Source: JAOUFP01 sp947085825 (GTDB taxonomy: Bacteria > Nitrospirota > Thermodesulfovibrionia > Thermodesulfovibrionales > UBA6898). From it: 9,101 bases of DNA. Position 1 is the first letter of the stretch; every line of letters begins with the position of its first letter. The notes under the pieces are model-generated. The model did no database searches and had not been told where the DNA came from. It saw only the letters and a program-made list of their open reading frames with translations. The DNA lies in assembly GCA_947085825.1 (NCBI GenBank), contig CAMTXX010000071.1:1-9101 (forward strand), read 5' to 3'. The position numbers were made by a program, and so were the translations under genes. Shown here one piece after another: positions 1 to 7,180 of the stretch.

Positions 1-4
1 GAGG

Positions 5-142
5 GGGTTGTTTCTTGCTTTCTCCTTCCATATCGTATTCACAACCCCCTTTATCCCCCTTTTTTAAGGGGGAATTACTGAAATTTCTTCTTGTCATATC
101 TAACTTTCCCGTGTCCAGCACTATTTGTGTCCAACGCTCAGC
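5..142 (-). repeat. 138-bp dispersed repeat, left inverted copy
   Basis: This segment is the reverse complement of 8964-9101, with 137 of 138 positions matching by direct comparison; the only mismatch is at position 24. It contains a 7-bp hairpin with a four-T loop (55-72, CCCCCTT/AAGGGGG). A second inverted pair, GGGGGTTGT at 3-11 and ACAACCCCC at 41-49, probably means the element continues past the window edge. The inner part has two near-identical GTGTCCA words (112-118 and 127-133). No transposase lies inside it. It resembles a MITE-like or REP-like intergenic family. An apparent 62-codon reading frame crossing it (15-203) contains a PPLSPFFKGE-type peptide, which is typical of spurious translations of such repeats. 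Confidence 0.9.
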
Positions 143-186
143 TTACCTTAAGAGGGGGGATAACACCCACACAAAAGCCGGAAGAT

Positions 187-702
187 CTATATTTCCTCTT
201 TAATAATTTTTGAAGCAAAAAGAATTTCTTTTCTGCTGGATACAATAAAATTATGTATACACGTGTTTATTTCATCAAAACATACTCTGTATTCCCTAAG
301 ACTGCAACCATAAGGATCAGCGATTATGCTCCAATTCCTGACGGCGCCTGAAAAGTCAGCCAGATTAAATACCTTTTTATAAGCTGAACTATCAAGGGAG
401 ATCACCCGCTCTGCGTGGGAGGGCTCCATGCATAAGATCAGGTCGCTGCAATTGATCATCTCATTATCAAGGAGCCTGGCGCTGTGCTCCGCTATATCTA
501 TGCCTTTCTCCTTTGCTGCAAGCGCCGCGAACTCTGCGGCAGGATTTCCGGCAAGTGCATGTGTGCCTGCTGATGAAACTGCTATGGATGGATTTAACTG
601 ATAAATAAACCGAAGTATTCCCTCCGCCATAGGGCTCCGGCATATATTGCCGGTGCATACTGTCAGGATCTCTATTTTCTTCTTATGCAGTATTTCTGTC
701 AT
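187..702 (-). CDS. Low-molecular-weight protein tyrosine phosphatase
   Basis: A 171-residue cytoplasmic phosphatase of the LMW-PTP/arsenate-reductase fold, which removes phosphate from protein phosphotyrosine through a cysteinyl-phosphate intermediate. The P-loop CX5RS is at residues 16-23 (Cys16 nucleophile, Arg22), and the general-acid Asp129 lies in the DPYG motif. The YwlE protein-arginine phosphatase has Thr at the P-loop position before its second Cys, whereas this protein has Ile20 as in tyrosine phosphatases; the region after DPYG nevertheless looks YwlE-like. Homologues such as Wzb control polysaccharide export by acting on a tyrosine kinase, but no kinase or polysaccharide gene is visible here. 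It is the last gene of the minus-strand cluster, 91 bp after the chemoreceptor. The ATG lacks a clear Shine-Dalgarno sequence, and a small hairpin lies just upstream. Family assignment is secure; substrate and role are unknown. Confidence 0.93.
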   Translation of the reverse strand: MTEILHKKKIEILTVCTGNICRSPMAEGILRFIYQLNPSIAVSSAGTHALAGNPAAEFAALAAKEKGIDIAEHSARLLDNEMINCSDLILCMEPSHAERVISLDSSAYKKVFNLADFSGAVRNWSIIADPYGCSLREYRVCFDEINTCIHNFIVSSRKEILFASKIIKEEI

Positions 703-708
703 ATAAGT

Positions 709-724
709 CCAGGAAGCGCCCTGG
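709..724 (-). promoter_or_regulatory. Small hairpin upstream of the phosphatase start
   Basis: A perfect 5-bp inverted repeat (CCAGG/CCTGG) with a 6-nt loop ends 6 nt before the phosphatase ATG, where a ribosome binding site would be expected. No good Shine-Dalgarno sequence is present. The 91-bp gap also has a run of seven T on the minus strand (about 735-741) preceded only by very short CCGG pairings, so a terminator after the chemoreceptor is not convincing. The hairpin could modulate translation, but it is short and may be chance. Confidence 0.25.
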
Positions 725-793
725 CAAGTTCAGCAAAAAAACTCTGCCGGGAACCGGGCGTCTATCCGGGAAGATGCGTTTGGGGCTTTACCG

Positions 794-2932
794 CTAGACT
801 TTGAATTTCTCAAGTTCAGCCAAAAGATTCTCCGCCTCTTCCTTCAAAGAGGTGATCACCGAATTCATGCTGTGTGCTGAACCTGCAAGGTTATCGGTCA
901 CATTGCGGATCTTCTCCACAGACTGGACGATGTCTAAACTCTTCTCTTTCTGTTTTGCTGTGGCATTGGCGATCTGGGCCGCCTGTTGGGTCACGTTTTC
1001 GATAACTACAGATATCTGCCTGCTCACGGTCTTTTGTTCCGCCGTTGACGTTTTTACCTGATGCGCTATGTCTTTTACCTTTTCCGTTGATTCGATAATC
1101 AGCTTGCTCCCCTTGCTCTGTTCTTTTATCGCACGTGAGATATTCTCTGTCTGTACTGTCATGCTCTCAACAGCCTTGGTTATCTGTTTTATTACCTGAG
1201 TTTCTTCTGCAGTCGCCCTCTGGATCGCCTTTGCCATATCAGTTGATTCCCTCGAACTTCCGGCAATCTCCTGCAATGCGCCGCTGACATCCTTTACCAG
1301 GGTCAGTCCCTTATCTACTGTCTGAATGCCTTCTGCTGCCATCTTGATGCTCGCCTTTGTATCATCCTGAACTGATTTTATCAGCCCTGCTATCTCACCG
1401 GTAGAAAATGACGTCCTTTCAGCAAGACTCTTTATCTCATCAGCGACTACGGCAAAACCTTTGCCGTGCTCACCGGCCTTTGAAGCAAGGATGGCGGCAT
1501 TAATAGCAAGGAGGTTGGTCTGATCAGCTACATCATCTATGACCTTTACTATTTTCCCTATATCAGTTGCCCTCTTGCCGAGCATATTTATAATTTCCGA
1601 AAGAGAAGACACGCTGGTCTTGATATTTTCCATTCCCTTCAAGGCGGCTGTTGCAGCATTTATGCCCTTCTCAGAGGCTCCAATCATCACAACTTCAGCA
1701 AGTTTGACGGAATCAGTGGCGCTGCGCTCTATATCCAACGTGGTTGCATTGACCTCTTCAATGGAGGCAGCTATCGCCCCGGAAGACTCTGCCAGGGTCT
1801 CGAGGCTGCCGGCTATCTCTTTGATGGTGGATACCATTTCTTCTATAGATGAGGCGGTTTCATGCGCAGTTTCACTGAATATATTTGAGTTTTCAGCAAT
1901 CGTCTCAATGGATACGGCCATCTCGGATATTGATGAGGCGGTGTTGCCGGCGGAGTCGGAGAGGCTCTCTGAACTCATAGCCACCTTTGATATGGAGCCA
2001 TCCATCTCCTCTAGCGCTGATGCGGTTTTCTCCACAGCCTGCTTCTGCACCTCGGTAGCTGACAAAACACCTTGCGATGATACGACGATATTATCAGTTG
2101 CTGTAGTGACACTGTTGGTAATATTTCTGATTTTTGATATCATGTCCTTTAAATTTAAAGCCGTCCGGTTGATCGCCTGTCCAAGCGATGCTATTTCGTC
2201 ATGCCCAGTTAACGCCACAGATACCGCCAGATTTCCCGAGGCTATTTCAATAGCTGTCTTCTCTATATCCAGGAGGGGTCTTATAATGGATTTCTTAAGA
2301 TTTATTATCAAAAGAATAATCCCAACAGATGACACACATAAAAATAAAGCGCTGCCCGCGGTTATCTTTAGCGCTCTATTTATTTTTTCGAACATCTCAT
2401 TAACTAACCTCTCTGCTGTGCCGTCTATTCTGGCAATAACAACTGAGGTCTCCTGCATCACTCTTTCTGATATACTGTCAAATTCATTCATGAGAACATT
2501 GCCTTTTGCCCAGTCGGCAAGATACGCATTAAACATCTTGTTGCCCAATTCCCACTGAACTGCAAGATCGCTCTTCAAGGCATTCAGCGTCTCAATCTGA
2601 TCAGGTTCGTTGCTGCTTAATAAAATAAGATCGTCTACATCTTTTATCGCGAGTTCCAGACTTGCCCTGGCCTCTTCATCCATTACCATTTTACTTTTCA
2701 CCAGAGAGGCATCTGTGACAAACTGCCAAACCTGAGAAGTATGCAACTGAAGGTCTTTTCCTATTTTAGCCTTATTATTAATATCCCTGTACTCAGAGAT
2801 ATTATTCATAAGCCCGCTTGTCTCTCTGTACATAAAAAAGGCAAAAGCCACAAAAAAAGAAAAAAAGGCGATAACCAGGGCTAACTGCAGAAACAGCCTT
2901 TTTTTAATTGTTATTTTTCTTAAAAACATCAT
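794..2932 (-). CDS. Methyl-accepting chemotaxis protein with long cytoplasmic arms
   Basis: A 712-residue inner-membrane chemoreceptor that passes a ligand or redox signal to CheA/CheW. TM1 is about 13-34. A periplasmic, probably four-helix-bundle sensor of about 155 residues follows, then TM2 at about 190-211, HAMP at about 212-265, and a long coiled-coil signalling domain. The hairpin tip at about 468-502 has the conserved QTNLLAINAA and AGEHGKGFAVVADE stretches; the usual Glu after NAAI is Leu481, a substitution that I believe occurs in other MCPs. Each cytoplasmic arm is roughly 215-230 residues, against about 125 in E. coli Tar. Part of the extra length is four 28-residue repeats (303-414). 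There is no C-terminal NWETF-type CheR tether; the protein ends in EKFKV. It starts 9 bp after the iron-binding protein gene, implying co-transcription. ATG-ATG leaves the exact start ambiguous by one codon. The ligand is unknown. Confidence 0.96.
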   Translation of the reverse strand: MMFLRKITIKKRLFLQLALVIAFFSFFVAFAFFMYRETSGLMNNISEYRDINNKAKIGKDLQLHTSQVWQFVTDASLVKSKMVMDEEARASLELAIKDVDDLILLSSNEPDQIETLNALKSDLAVQWELGNKMFNAYLADWAKGNVLMNEFDSISERVMQETSVVIARIDGTAERLVNEMFEKINRALKITAGSALFLCVSSVGIILLIINLKKSIIRPLLDIEKTAIEIASGNLAVSVALTGHDEIASLGQAINRTALNLKDMISKIRNITNSVTTATDNIVVSSQGVLSATEVQKQAVEKTASALEEMDGSISKVAMSSESLSDSAGNTASSISEMAVSIETIAENSNIFSETAHETASSIEEMVSTIKEIAGSLETLAESSGAIAASIEEVNATTLDIERSATDSVKLAEVVMIGASEKGINAATAALKGMENIKTSVSSLSEIINMLGKRATDIGKIVKVIDDVADQTNLLAINAAILASKAGEHGKGFAVVADEIKSLAERTSFSTGEIAGLIKSVQDDTKASIKMAAEGIQTVDKGLTLVKDVSGALQEIAGSSRESTDMAKAIQRATAEETQVIKQITKAVESMTVQTENISRAIKEQSKGSKLIIESTEKVKDIAHQVKTSTAEQKTVSRQISVVIENVTQQAAQIANATAKQKEKSLDIVQSVEKIRNVTDNLAGSAHSMNSVITSLKEEAENLLAELEKFKV
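1691..2026 (-). repeat. Four tandem 28-residue repeats inside the chemoreceptor
   Basis: Residues 303-330, 331-358, 359-386 and 387-414 align at an exact 28-residue period, each opening with a TASSIEEM-like motif (TASALEEM, TASSISEM, TASSIEEM, IAASIEEV). Twenty-eight residues equal four heptads, so the repeats add coiled-coil length without breaking register. The DNA shows a matching 84-bp periodicity, for example ATGAGGCGGT near 1849 and again near 1933. The copies have diverged, so this is an older duplication and not a recent slippage tract. Confidence 0.75.
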
Positions 2933-2941
2933 AAAGGATGA

Positions 2942-3955
2942 TTATTTATAGCCGGCCCGTTCCAGCAGTTTAATTGTCTCAGGCTGAAGACGCCCAAACT
3001 CTGTGAGTTTGACAGTGTCTTCCCTGAATTTACCGAAGCCCTCAAGAATGGCATGGAGAGGGACCTTTAGATTTACAGGAAACTCGTGGTTTAAATCCGC
3101 AAACATCTTCTGTCCCTTCGGGCTGCTCAGCCACTCAATGAATTTGATGGCATTCCTGGAATTCATGGCATGGGTTGTAACTCCTGCCCCGCTGACATTT
3201 ATATGCACACCGCGGTCATTCTTAGCCTGATTTGCCCAGAATATACGGACAGGAAATTGGGGTTTTGCGTCCAGGAGACGGCCTAAATAATAAGTATTAG
3301 TAATTGCCACGTCTCCTTCGCCTGCGGCAACTGCCTCAAGTATTTTGGTGTCGCTGTCAATAAATTTAACCGCATTGGCAACCCATCCTTTAACAATCTC
3401 CTCAGCGCGGGCTTCCCCGTTTGCCGCGATCAGGCCGGCAACCAGGGCCTGCGTATAAGGATGAGCAGCAGGCCTTAAAATAAGGCGGCCACGCCATTTG
3501 GGATCAGCCAAGCCCTCATAGGTTGAAAGCTCTTCCGGTTTGACCTTGGCAGGGTTATACAATATTGTCCTTACCCTCTTGGTAAGGGCAAACCAGCGGT
3601 TCTCAGGGTCCCTCAGGTTGGCAGGAATATTTTTTTCTATCACCTTGCTCTTTACAGGCTGAAGCAGCCCTTCTTTTGCTGCAAGGTATAGATTTCCGGC
3701 ATCAGAACCTATATAGACATCAGCAAGCGTATTCTTGCCCTCTGCCTTGATGCGTTCCCTCAATGCAGCATCGCCGCCGGTAGTGAAACGGACCATGATC
3801 CCAGTATCCTTTGTAAATTGCTCAAATACGGATTCTACACCATAATGCCGTGAAGTGTAGACATTGATTGAATCCCTTGCTTCAGAACCGCTTATTGCGC
3901 TGAATATTATCACCGCTGCCAAAACAATGCTCCCCAACAATTTGCCTGTTTTCAT
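2942..3955 (-). CDS. Periplasmic ferric-iron-binding protein (FutA/AfuA type)
   Basis: A 337-residue extracellular solute-binding protein whose family members bind Fe3+ in the periplasm and deliver it to an ABC importer. The signal peptide spans about residues 1-26, with a signal peptidase I site after SEA. The iron ligands known from FutA structures are all present at matching spacing: His37-Tyr38 in SRHY, Tyr167, and the Tyr222-Tyr223 pair in NTYYLGR. Other family stretches are LTKRVRTILYNP, DPKWRGR and NVSGAGVT. A strong GGGAGG Shine-Dalgarno sequence (3960-3965) sits 4 nt before the ATG and fixes the start. It lies 49 bp after the porin and 9 bp before the chemoreceptor. No permease or ATPase gene is nearby, so a role as chemotaxis partner or periplasmic Fe(III) buffer is an alternative to uptake. 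Family is secure; partner is inferred. Confidence 0.92.
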   Translation of the reverse strand: MKTGKLLGSIVLAAVIIFSAISGSEARDSINVYTSRHYGVESVFEQFTKDTGIMVRFTTGGDAALRERIKAEGKNTLADVYIGSDAGNLYLAAKEGLLQPVKSKVIEKNIPANLRDPENRWFALTKRVRTILYNPAKVKPEELSTYEGLADPKWRGRLILRPAAHPYTQALVAGLIAANGEARAEEIVKGWVANAVKFIDSDTKILEAVAAGEGDVAITNTYYLGRLLDAKPQFPVRIFWANQAKNDRGVHINVSGAGVTTHAMNSRNAIKFIEWLSSPKGQKMFADLNHEFPVNLKVPLHAILEGFGKFREDTVKLTEFGRLQPETIKLLERAGYK

Positions 3956-4004
3956 AATTCCTCCCTATCTTGCTCTTATCCCTCAGCCGAAGGCTTTAGC
4001 AATC

Positions 4005-5999
4005 TTACCATTTCTTTGAAATCGTCAGCAATATAATGCTCGACCTGCCGTCATTCGCGTCATCATAAATATTATCGAGCAGATCCTTGAACGTGTTGTA
4101 TCGATACTGGATACCTGCGGTAATGCCACCATTGAACTGATACTCCCCGGATGCGGAATAGGCAGTTTCTCTTGTCTTGAGTTCAGAGAAAGAGGCTATT
4201 GATACCGGCTGGACAAGATTCACGTCAGAGGGATAAAACTTCCCGCTGGCTATGGTATGGCTCACCCCTGCGTTAAAAGTCATGTTTTTCTTTGGTATGT
4301 AACTGACATCAAGGCCATAATTATGTGCAGTGTTTTTATACGGGACCATACTGTCGTATCCTGGAGGTAATATACCGTCAATATTATAGGCTATATCCTG
4401 CTGAACCTTATTATGCATATTGGCATAGCTTGCGGTAAGGGAAAGATCTTTCAAGACAAGAAACGTTATGTTTCCCAGCAGACTTTCCCTGGTAACATCA
4501 CGTTTTTCAGGTCCTGAAATAGGATTTTGTAACTCATCGAGAAACAAAAGTCCATTTCTCTTTTCTTTCGCTATGCTGTAGGTTACAAGGGCATTGATTT
4601 TTGGGAGAGGGATCCATGAAATCGATACTTTGCCTTCGTCCGAATGGTCTGGTTGCATATTGGTAGAGGGGTTATTGATATCTTTATGGGTATATTTTGC
4701 TTTAAGATTTAGCCCCTTGATGACCCGCAGATCAGCTGACAGCGCCACTGTATTCTTTTGGGTAGAATCCGGCAGCGTCCAATCAGCAGCGTCTTTTCTC
4801 CTCGTATTCTCATAAGAATATTCTCCCCTCAGCGCAAGTCCTTTTATCGGCCTGTATCGAACTATTCCTGAGAAGATGTCGTTTACGGAGGAAACTGATT
4901 GCTTCACATTACTATAGGTATATGAATTTGACAAGTTTGTCCTGTCTGTAATCGTGACAGAGTCAGGATTATCTACATCGACTTCTTTATGTCTATATTT
5001 CAGAAAAACAGTCAGATTTGTGGATGCCACCCATGTCACCTCACCTGCTCCGATAAAATAATCCGCCTTTGCGCCGCTGTCCCTGTTCTCCCTCTCTATC
5101 CTTGAAAATGTTGCCGAGGCCACAAGAGCGCCTGTGTAGGATGTATGGATCTTAATGGTATCTGATGAGCCTTTTAGCTCAGGGGTCAGGTTGTGCGGAA
5201 ACACCCCTGCCTGCCTTACAACTAAAAAGGGCGGAAAGCCTGCCGGCCCATATGCCTCAAAAAGAACCTTATCACCCCCTGCTTCGAATCTCTTCTCACT
5301 GTGGGAAAACTCGACCTCCAGAGGCCCCAGATGGCTGTTCGCCCCGATTGTTATCTCTTTTGTTTGCTGGTCAACATTCCTCTTCTGCGATACCCTTACA
5401 ATATTGTTCCACCACCCCGAACCTCCCATGAACCTCTGCTGCACATCGCCGCTCCTTTCAATGAATGTTCCGTCAATGTATAGATGGGCTGGAAAATCAG
5501 GCGTCTTGAACCTGAGAAAGACGCTGCTCATGCCTGTCTTTGTCCCATACCTTTCATTAACATCTCTCACAGCAACGCCCGGCGATAAAGTCCCTGCCTC
5601 GAGGTCCAAAAGTGTGATGTTTTCAAGGTTATGAAACAATGTCCTGTTTATCCCCCTGAAAAGTATGACATCTCTATATGCATAACTGACATCACCGAAA
5701 TAATCCTTTCTGTTTTTAAAATCCAGATCGAAATGCAGTCTATGGGGAAATGAGAATGCCCTCAATTCCCCACCCAGGGAAATGGAATTATGGAGGTATT
5801 CATACTCCTCAACCCTTGCAGCGCCGCTCAGGTTGACATGCCGGTATCCTCCGTAGAGAGAAATCTCAGGTTTTATCTCAGGGTATTCATAGGGTTTTAT
5901 CTCAACAAGCTCTGTTTCATCGAGGGCATATTCTTTTTCTGCTGAAACAGCAGCAGGGGCCAGGCAGAAAATGAGAAGTATGATTAATACCATCCTCAT
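4005..5999 (-). CDS. Outer-membrane beta-barrel, probable MtrB/PioB-like porin of an electron conduit
   Basis: A 664-residue predicted outer-membrane barrel. The chosen ATG (5997-5999) overlaps the cytochrome stop as ATGA and opens directly on a signal peptide (residues 1-20, cleavage after VSA). A longer frame reaches an ATG at 6071 but would run through the cytochrome tail and bury the signal peptide. The mature part is rich in alternating hydrophobic/polar strands separated by turns and acidic loops, and it ends in an aromatic residue (ISKKW), as barrels do. It contains no cysteine after the signal peptide, so the N-terminal CXXC of Shewanella MtrB is absent. Size and coupling to a decaheme cytochrome match MtrB/PioB, which sheathe the cytochrome across the outer membrane. 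A 4-bp hairpin (3985-3995) follows the stop. Barrel nature is firm; MtrB/PioB membership rests largely on context. Confidence 0.78.
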   Translation of the reverse strand: MRMVLIILLIFCLAPAAVSAEKEYALDETELVEIKPYEYPEIKPEISLYGGYRHVNLSGAARVEEYEYLHNSISLGGELRAFSFPHRLHFDLDFKNRKDYFGDVSYAYRDVILFRGINRTLFHNLENITLLDLEAGTLSPGVAVRDVNERYGTKTGMSSVFLRFKTPDFPAHLYIDGTFIERSGDVQQRFMGGSGWWNNIVRVSQKRNVDQQTKEITIGANSHLGPLEVEFSHSEKRFEAGGDKVLFEAYGPAGFPPFLVVRQAGVFPHNLTPELKGSSDTIKIHTSYTGALVASATFSRIERENRDSGAKADYFIGAGEVTWVASTNLTVFLKYRHKEVDVDNPDSVTITDRTNLSNSYTYSNVKQSVSSVNDIFSGIVRYRPIKGLALRGEYSYENTRRKDAADWTLPDSTQKNTVALSADLRVIKGLNLKAKYTHKDINNPSTNMQPDHSDEGKVSISWIPLPKINALVTYSIAKEKRNGLLFLDELQNPISGPEKRDVTRESLLGNITFLVLKDLSLTASYANMHNKVQQDIAYNIDGILPPGYDSMVPYKNTAHNYGLDVSYIPKKNMTFNAGVSHTIASGKFYPSDVNLVQPVSIASFSELKTRETAYSASGEYQFNGGITAGIQYRYNTFKDLLDNIYDDANDGRSSIILLTISKKW

Positions 6000-7009
6000 T
6001 GTGTGAAGTGCCCACTTCCTGTGGCAGATGGTATGTCTGTGCCATGTATTCTGGAATGGCAGTCTGTGCATCTTGTATAGAATGCGCCCTTCGCCTCACT
6101 CGTTGCTGCCGACGAGGTTCGATGCCCTGGATGGCACTGAAGGCAGAGGAAAGGTTCACGCATGGTTAACAGATTATTATTCACAGAACCATGCGGGCTG
6201 TGGCACGTCCTGCAGTCCTCTGCATTTTCTGCATGCTCATACAGGAAAGGGCCTTCCTTGTCCGCATGGCACTGGGTGCAGACCTCCTTCAGTGTCCTTT
6301 TCCTGAGTGACTTATCATTGATGGAACCGTGCGAATCATGGCAATCCGTGCAGAATATCCTTTTCTCAGGCACAGGGTGGTGACTGGGAAGGGAAAACTC
6401 AGCCTTTATTTCCTGATGACATTTATAACACATCTCTGCTGTGTCCCTCGGCCTTACGGTAAGGTCAGGGCTGCCCTTCTTAAAGGTGCCACAAATACTA
6501 TGACAGTCCATACATGATACATCGCTGACAGCATGAATACCCGCATTCCAGTTATGGAGGTTGAAGGTCGCATTTGCGGTATGACACTTGAGGCATATAA
6601 GGGACTGGGCCGGTGGTGGAAGATTCTTTATGTCGATGAGAGTCGTATGGTCACAGGCGGTCTGAATCCCTGCTTTTGCGTCCAATTGCACCTTCTCAGG
6701 TGTAAGACCCTCTACAGCAAGGCTTCCAGGGCCGTGGCAGGATTCACAATTCACAAGCGGCAGACCGGATTTCCTGGATAATTGAACTCCCATGGTGCTG
6801 GCGTCGAAGCTGCGTTTTATCGTGTCGTGATAATGACAGGCAAAAAGGCAGTTCTGTGTCCCTATATAATCAGCATCAAGGCGTCCGGCGATCATGCGTT
6901 CATATTCCTTGATCGGGATGATCGGCCTGGAAGATTTGAGTGTCTCACAGCCCGAAAGGACTATTGTTGATAACGCAAGGATATAGAGCGCTTTTTTTAA
7001 CAAATCCAT
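5996..7009 (-). CDS. Decaheme c-type cytochrome lipoprotein, MtrA/DmsE type
   Basis: A 337-residue multiheme cytochrome. Nine CXXCH heme sites start at Cys88, 139, 166, 194, 220, 244, 266, 289 and 314. A tenth, atypical CX3CH site (C54-LFA-C58-H59) sits where the first heme of the family is expected. Extra histidines in DSHG, SPHG, HPGH and RIHG fit bis-histidine coordination. The C-terminal CTDCHSRIHG resembles MtrA/DmsE. A lipobox (LSGC, Cys21) predicts lipid anchoring, unlike soluble Shewanella MtrA. Its likely job is to move electrons between the periplasm and the cell exterior inside the porin encoded next, with which it is translationally coupled. A Shine-Dalgarno AGGAG (7016-7020) lies 6 nt before the ATG. 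No outer-surface MtrC-like cytochrome is seen, so PioAB is as good a comparison as MtrCAB. The direction of electron flow cannot be read from the sequence. Confidence 0.92.
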   Translation of the reverse strand: MDLLKKALYILALSTIVLSGCETLKSSRPIIPIKEYERMIAGRLDADYIGTQNCLFACHYHDTIKRSFDASTMGVQLSRKSGLPLVNCESCHGPGSLAVEGLTPEKVQLDAKAGIQTACDHTTLIDIKNLPPPAQSLICLKCHTANATFNLHNWNAGIHAVSDVSCMDCHSICGTFKKGSPDLTVRPRDTAEMCYKCHQEIKAEFSLPSHHPVPEKRIFCTDCHDSHGSINDKSLRKRTLKEVCTQCHADKEGPFLYEHAENAEDCRTCHSPHGSVNNNLLTMREPFLCLQCHPGHRTSSAATSEAKGAFYTRCTDCHSRIHGTDIPSATGSGHFTQ

Positions 7010-7128
7010 GCTTTACTCCTGATTTAAATGCTTTTTCTTATTCACTGACGAATACATTTTATAATAGACCTTTTTTACATAAAATTATCTGTGATTATTT
7101 CTGCAAGGCGGTATTTTTACAGCCTAAA

Positions 7129-7146
7129 GAATAATATGAATTATTC
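7129..7146. promoter_or_regulatory. AT-rich dyad in the divergent control region
   Basis: GAATAATATGAATTATTC is a perfect 7-bp inverted repeat with a 4-nt spacer. It lies in the 233-bp region (7010-7242) between the minus-strand electron-conduit genes and the plus-strand YkgJ gene, in a position to affect both. Size and AT-richness are operator-like, and an iron regulator is a natural guess given the genes, but it does not fit the Fur 7-1-7 consensus well. I found no convincing sigma-70 promoter for the minus-strand operon; the area around 7054-7066 (TATTAT/TATAAA on the minus strand) could hold a -10. Confidence 0.35.
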
Positions 7147-7180
7147 AAAAATATGTCAACAACTTTTATGAACTCAACAT

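Noticed and set aside
15..203. A short plus-strand frame at the left end
   Set aside because: It is a translation of the dispersed repeat and flanking sequence; the same repeat at the other end is intergenic.
725..793. A terminator between the chemoreceptor and the phosphatase
   Set aside because: There is a seven-T run on the minus strand, but the preceding CCGG pairings give only 4-bp stems, too weak to support a call.
1539..2558. A 339-codon open frame on the plus strand opposite the chemoreceptor
   Set aside because: It is fully antisense to a gene with clear MCP domains, has no recognisable domain of its own, and such frames are common opposite Ala/Ser/Glu-rich coiled-coil genes.
5155..5634. 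A 159-codon plus-strand frame within the porin gene
   Set aside because: It overlaps the barrel gene on the other strand, has no domain or ribosome binding site, and overlaps other equally meaningless frames.
6000..6071. A 24-residue N-terminal extension of the porin to an upstream ATG
   Set aside because: It would overlap the cytochrome tail and place a polar stretch ahead of the signal peptide; the ATGA-coupled start at 5999 gives a normal signal sequence.
6001..6306. Plus-strand frames opposite the cytochrome
   Set aside because: They are complements of the heme-motif-rich coding strand and have no independent support.
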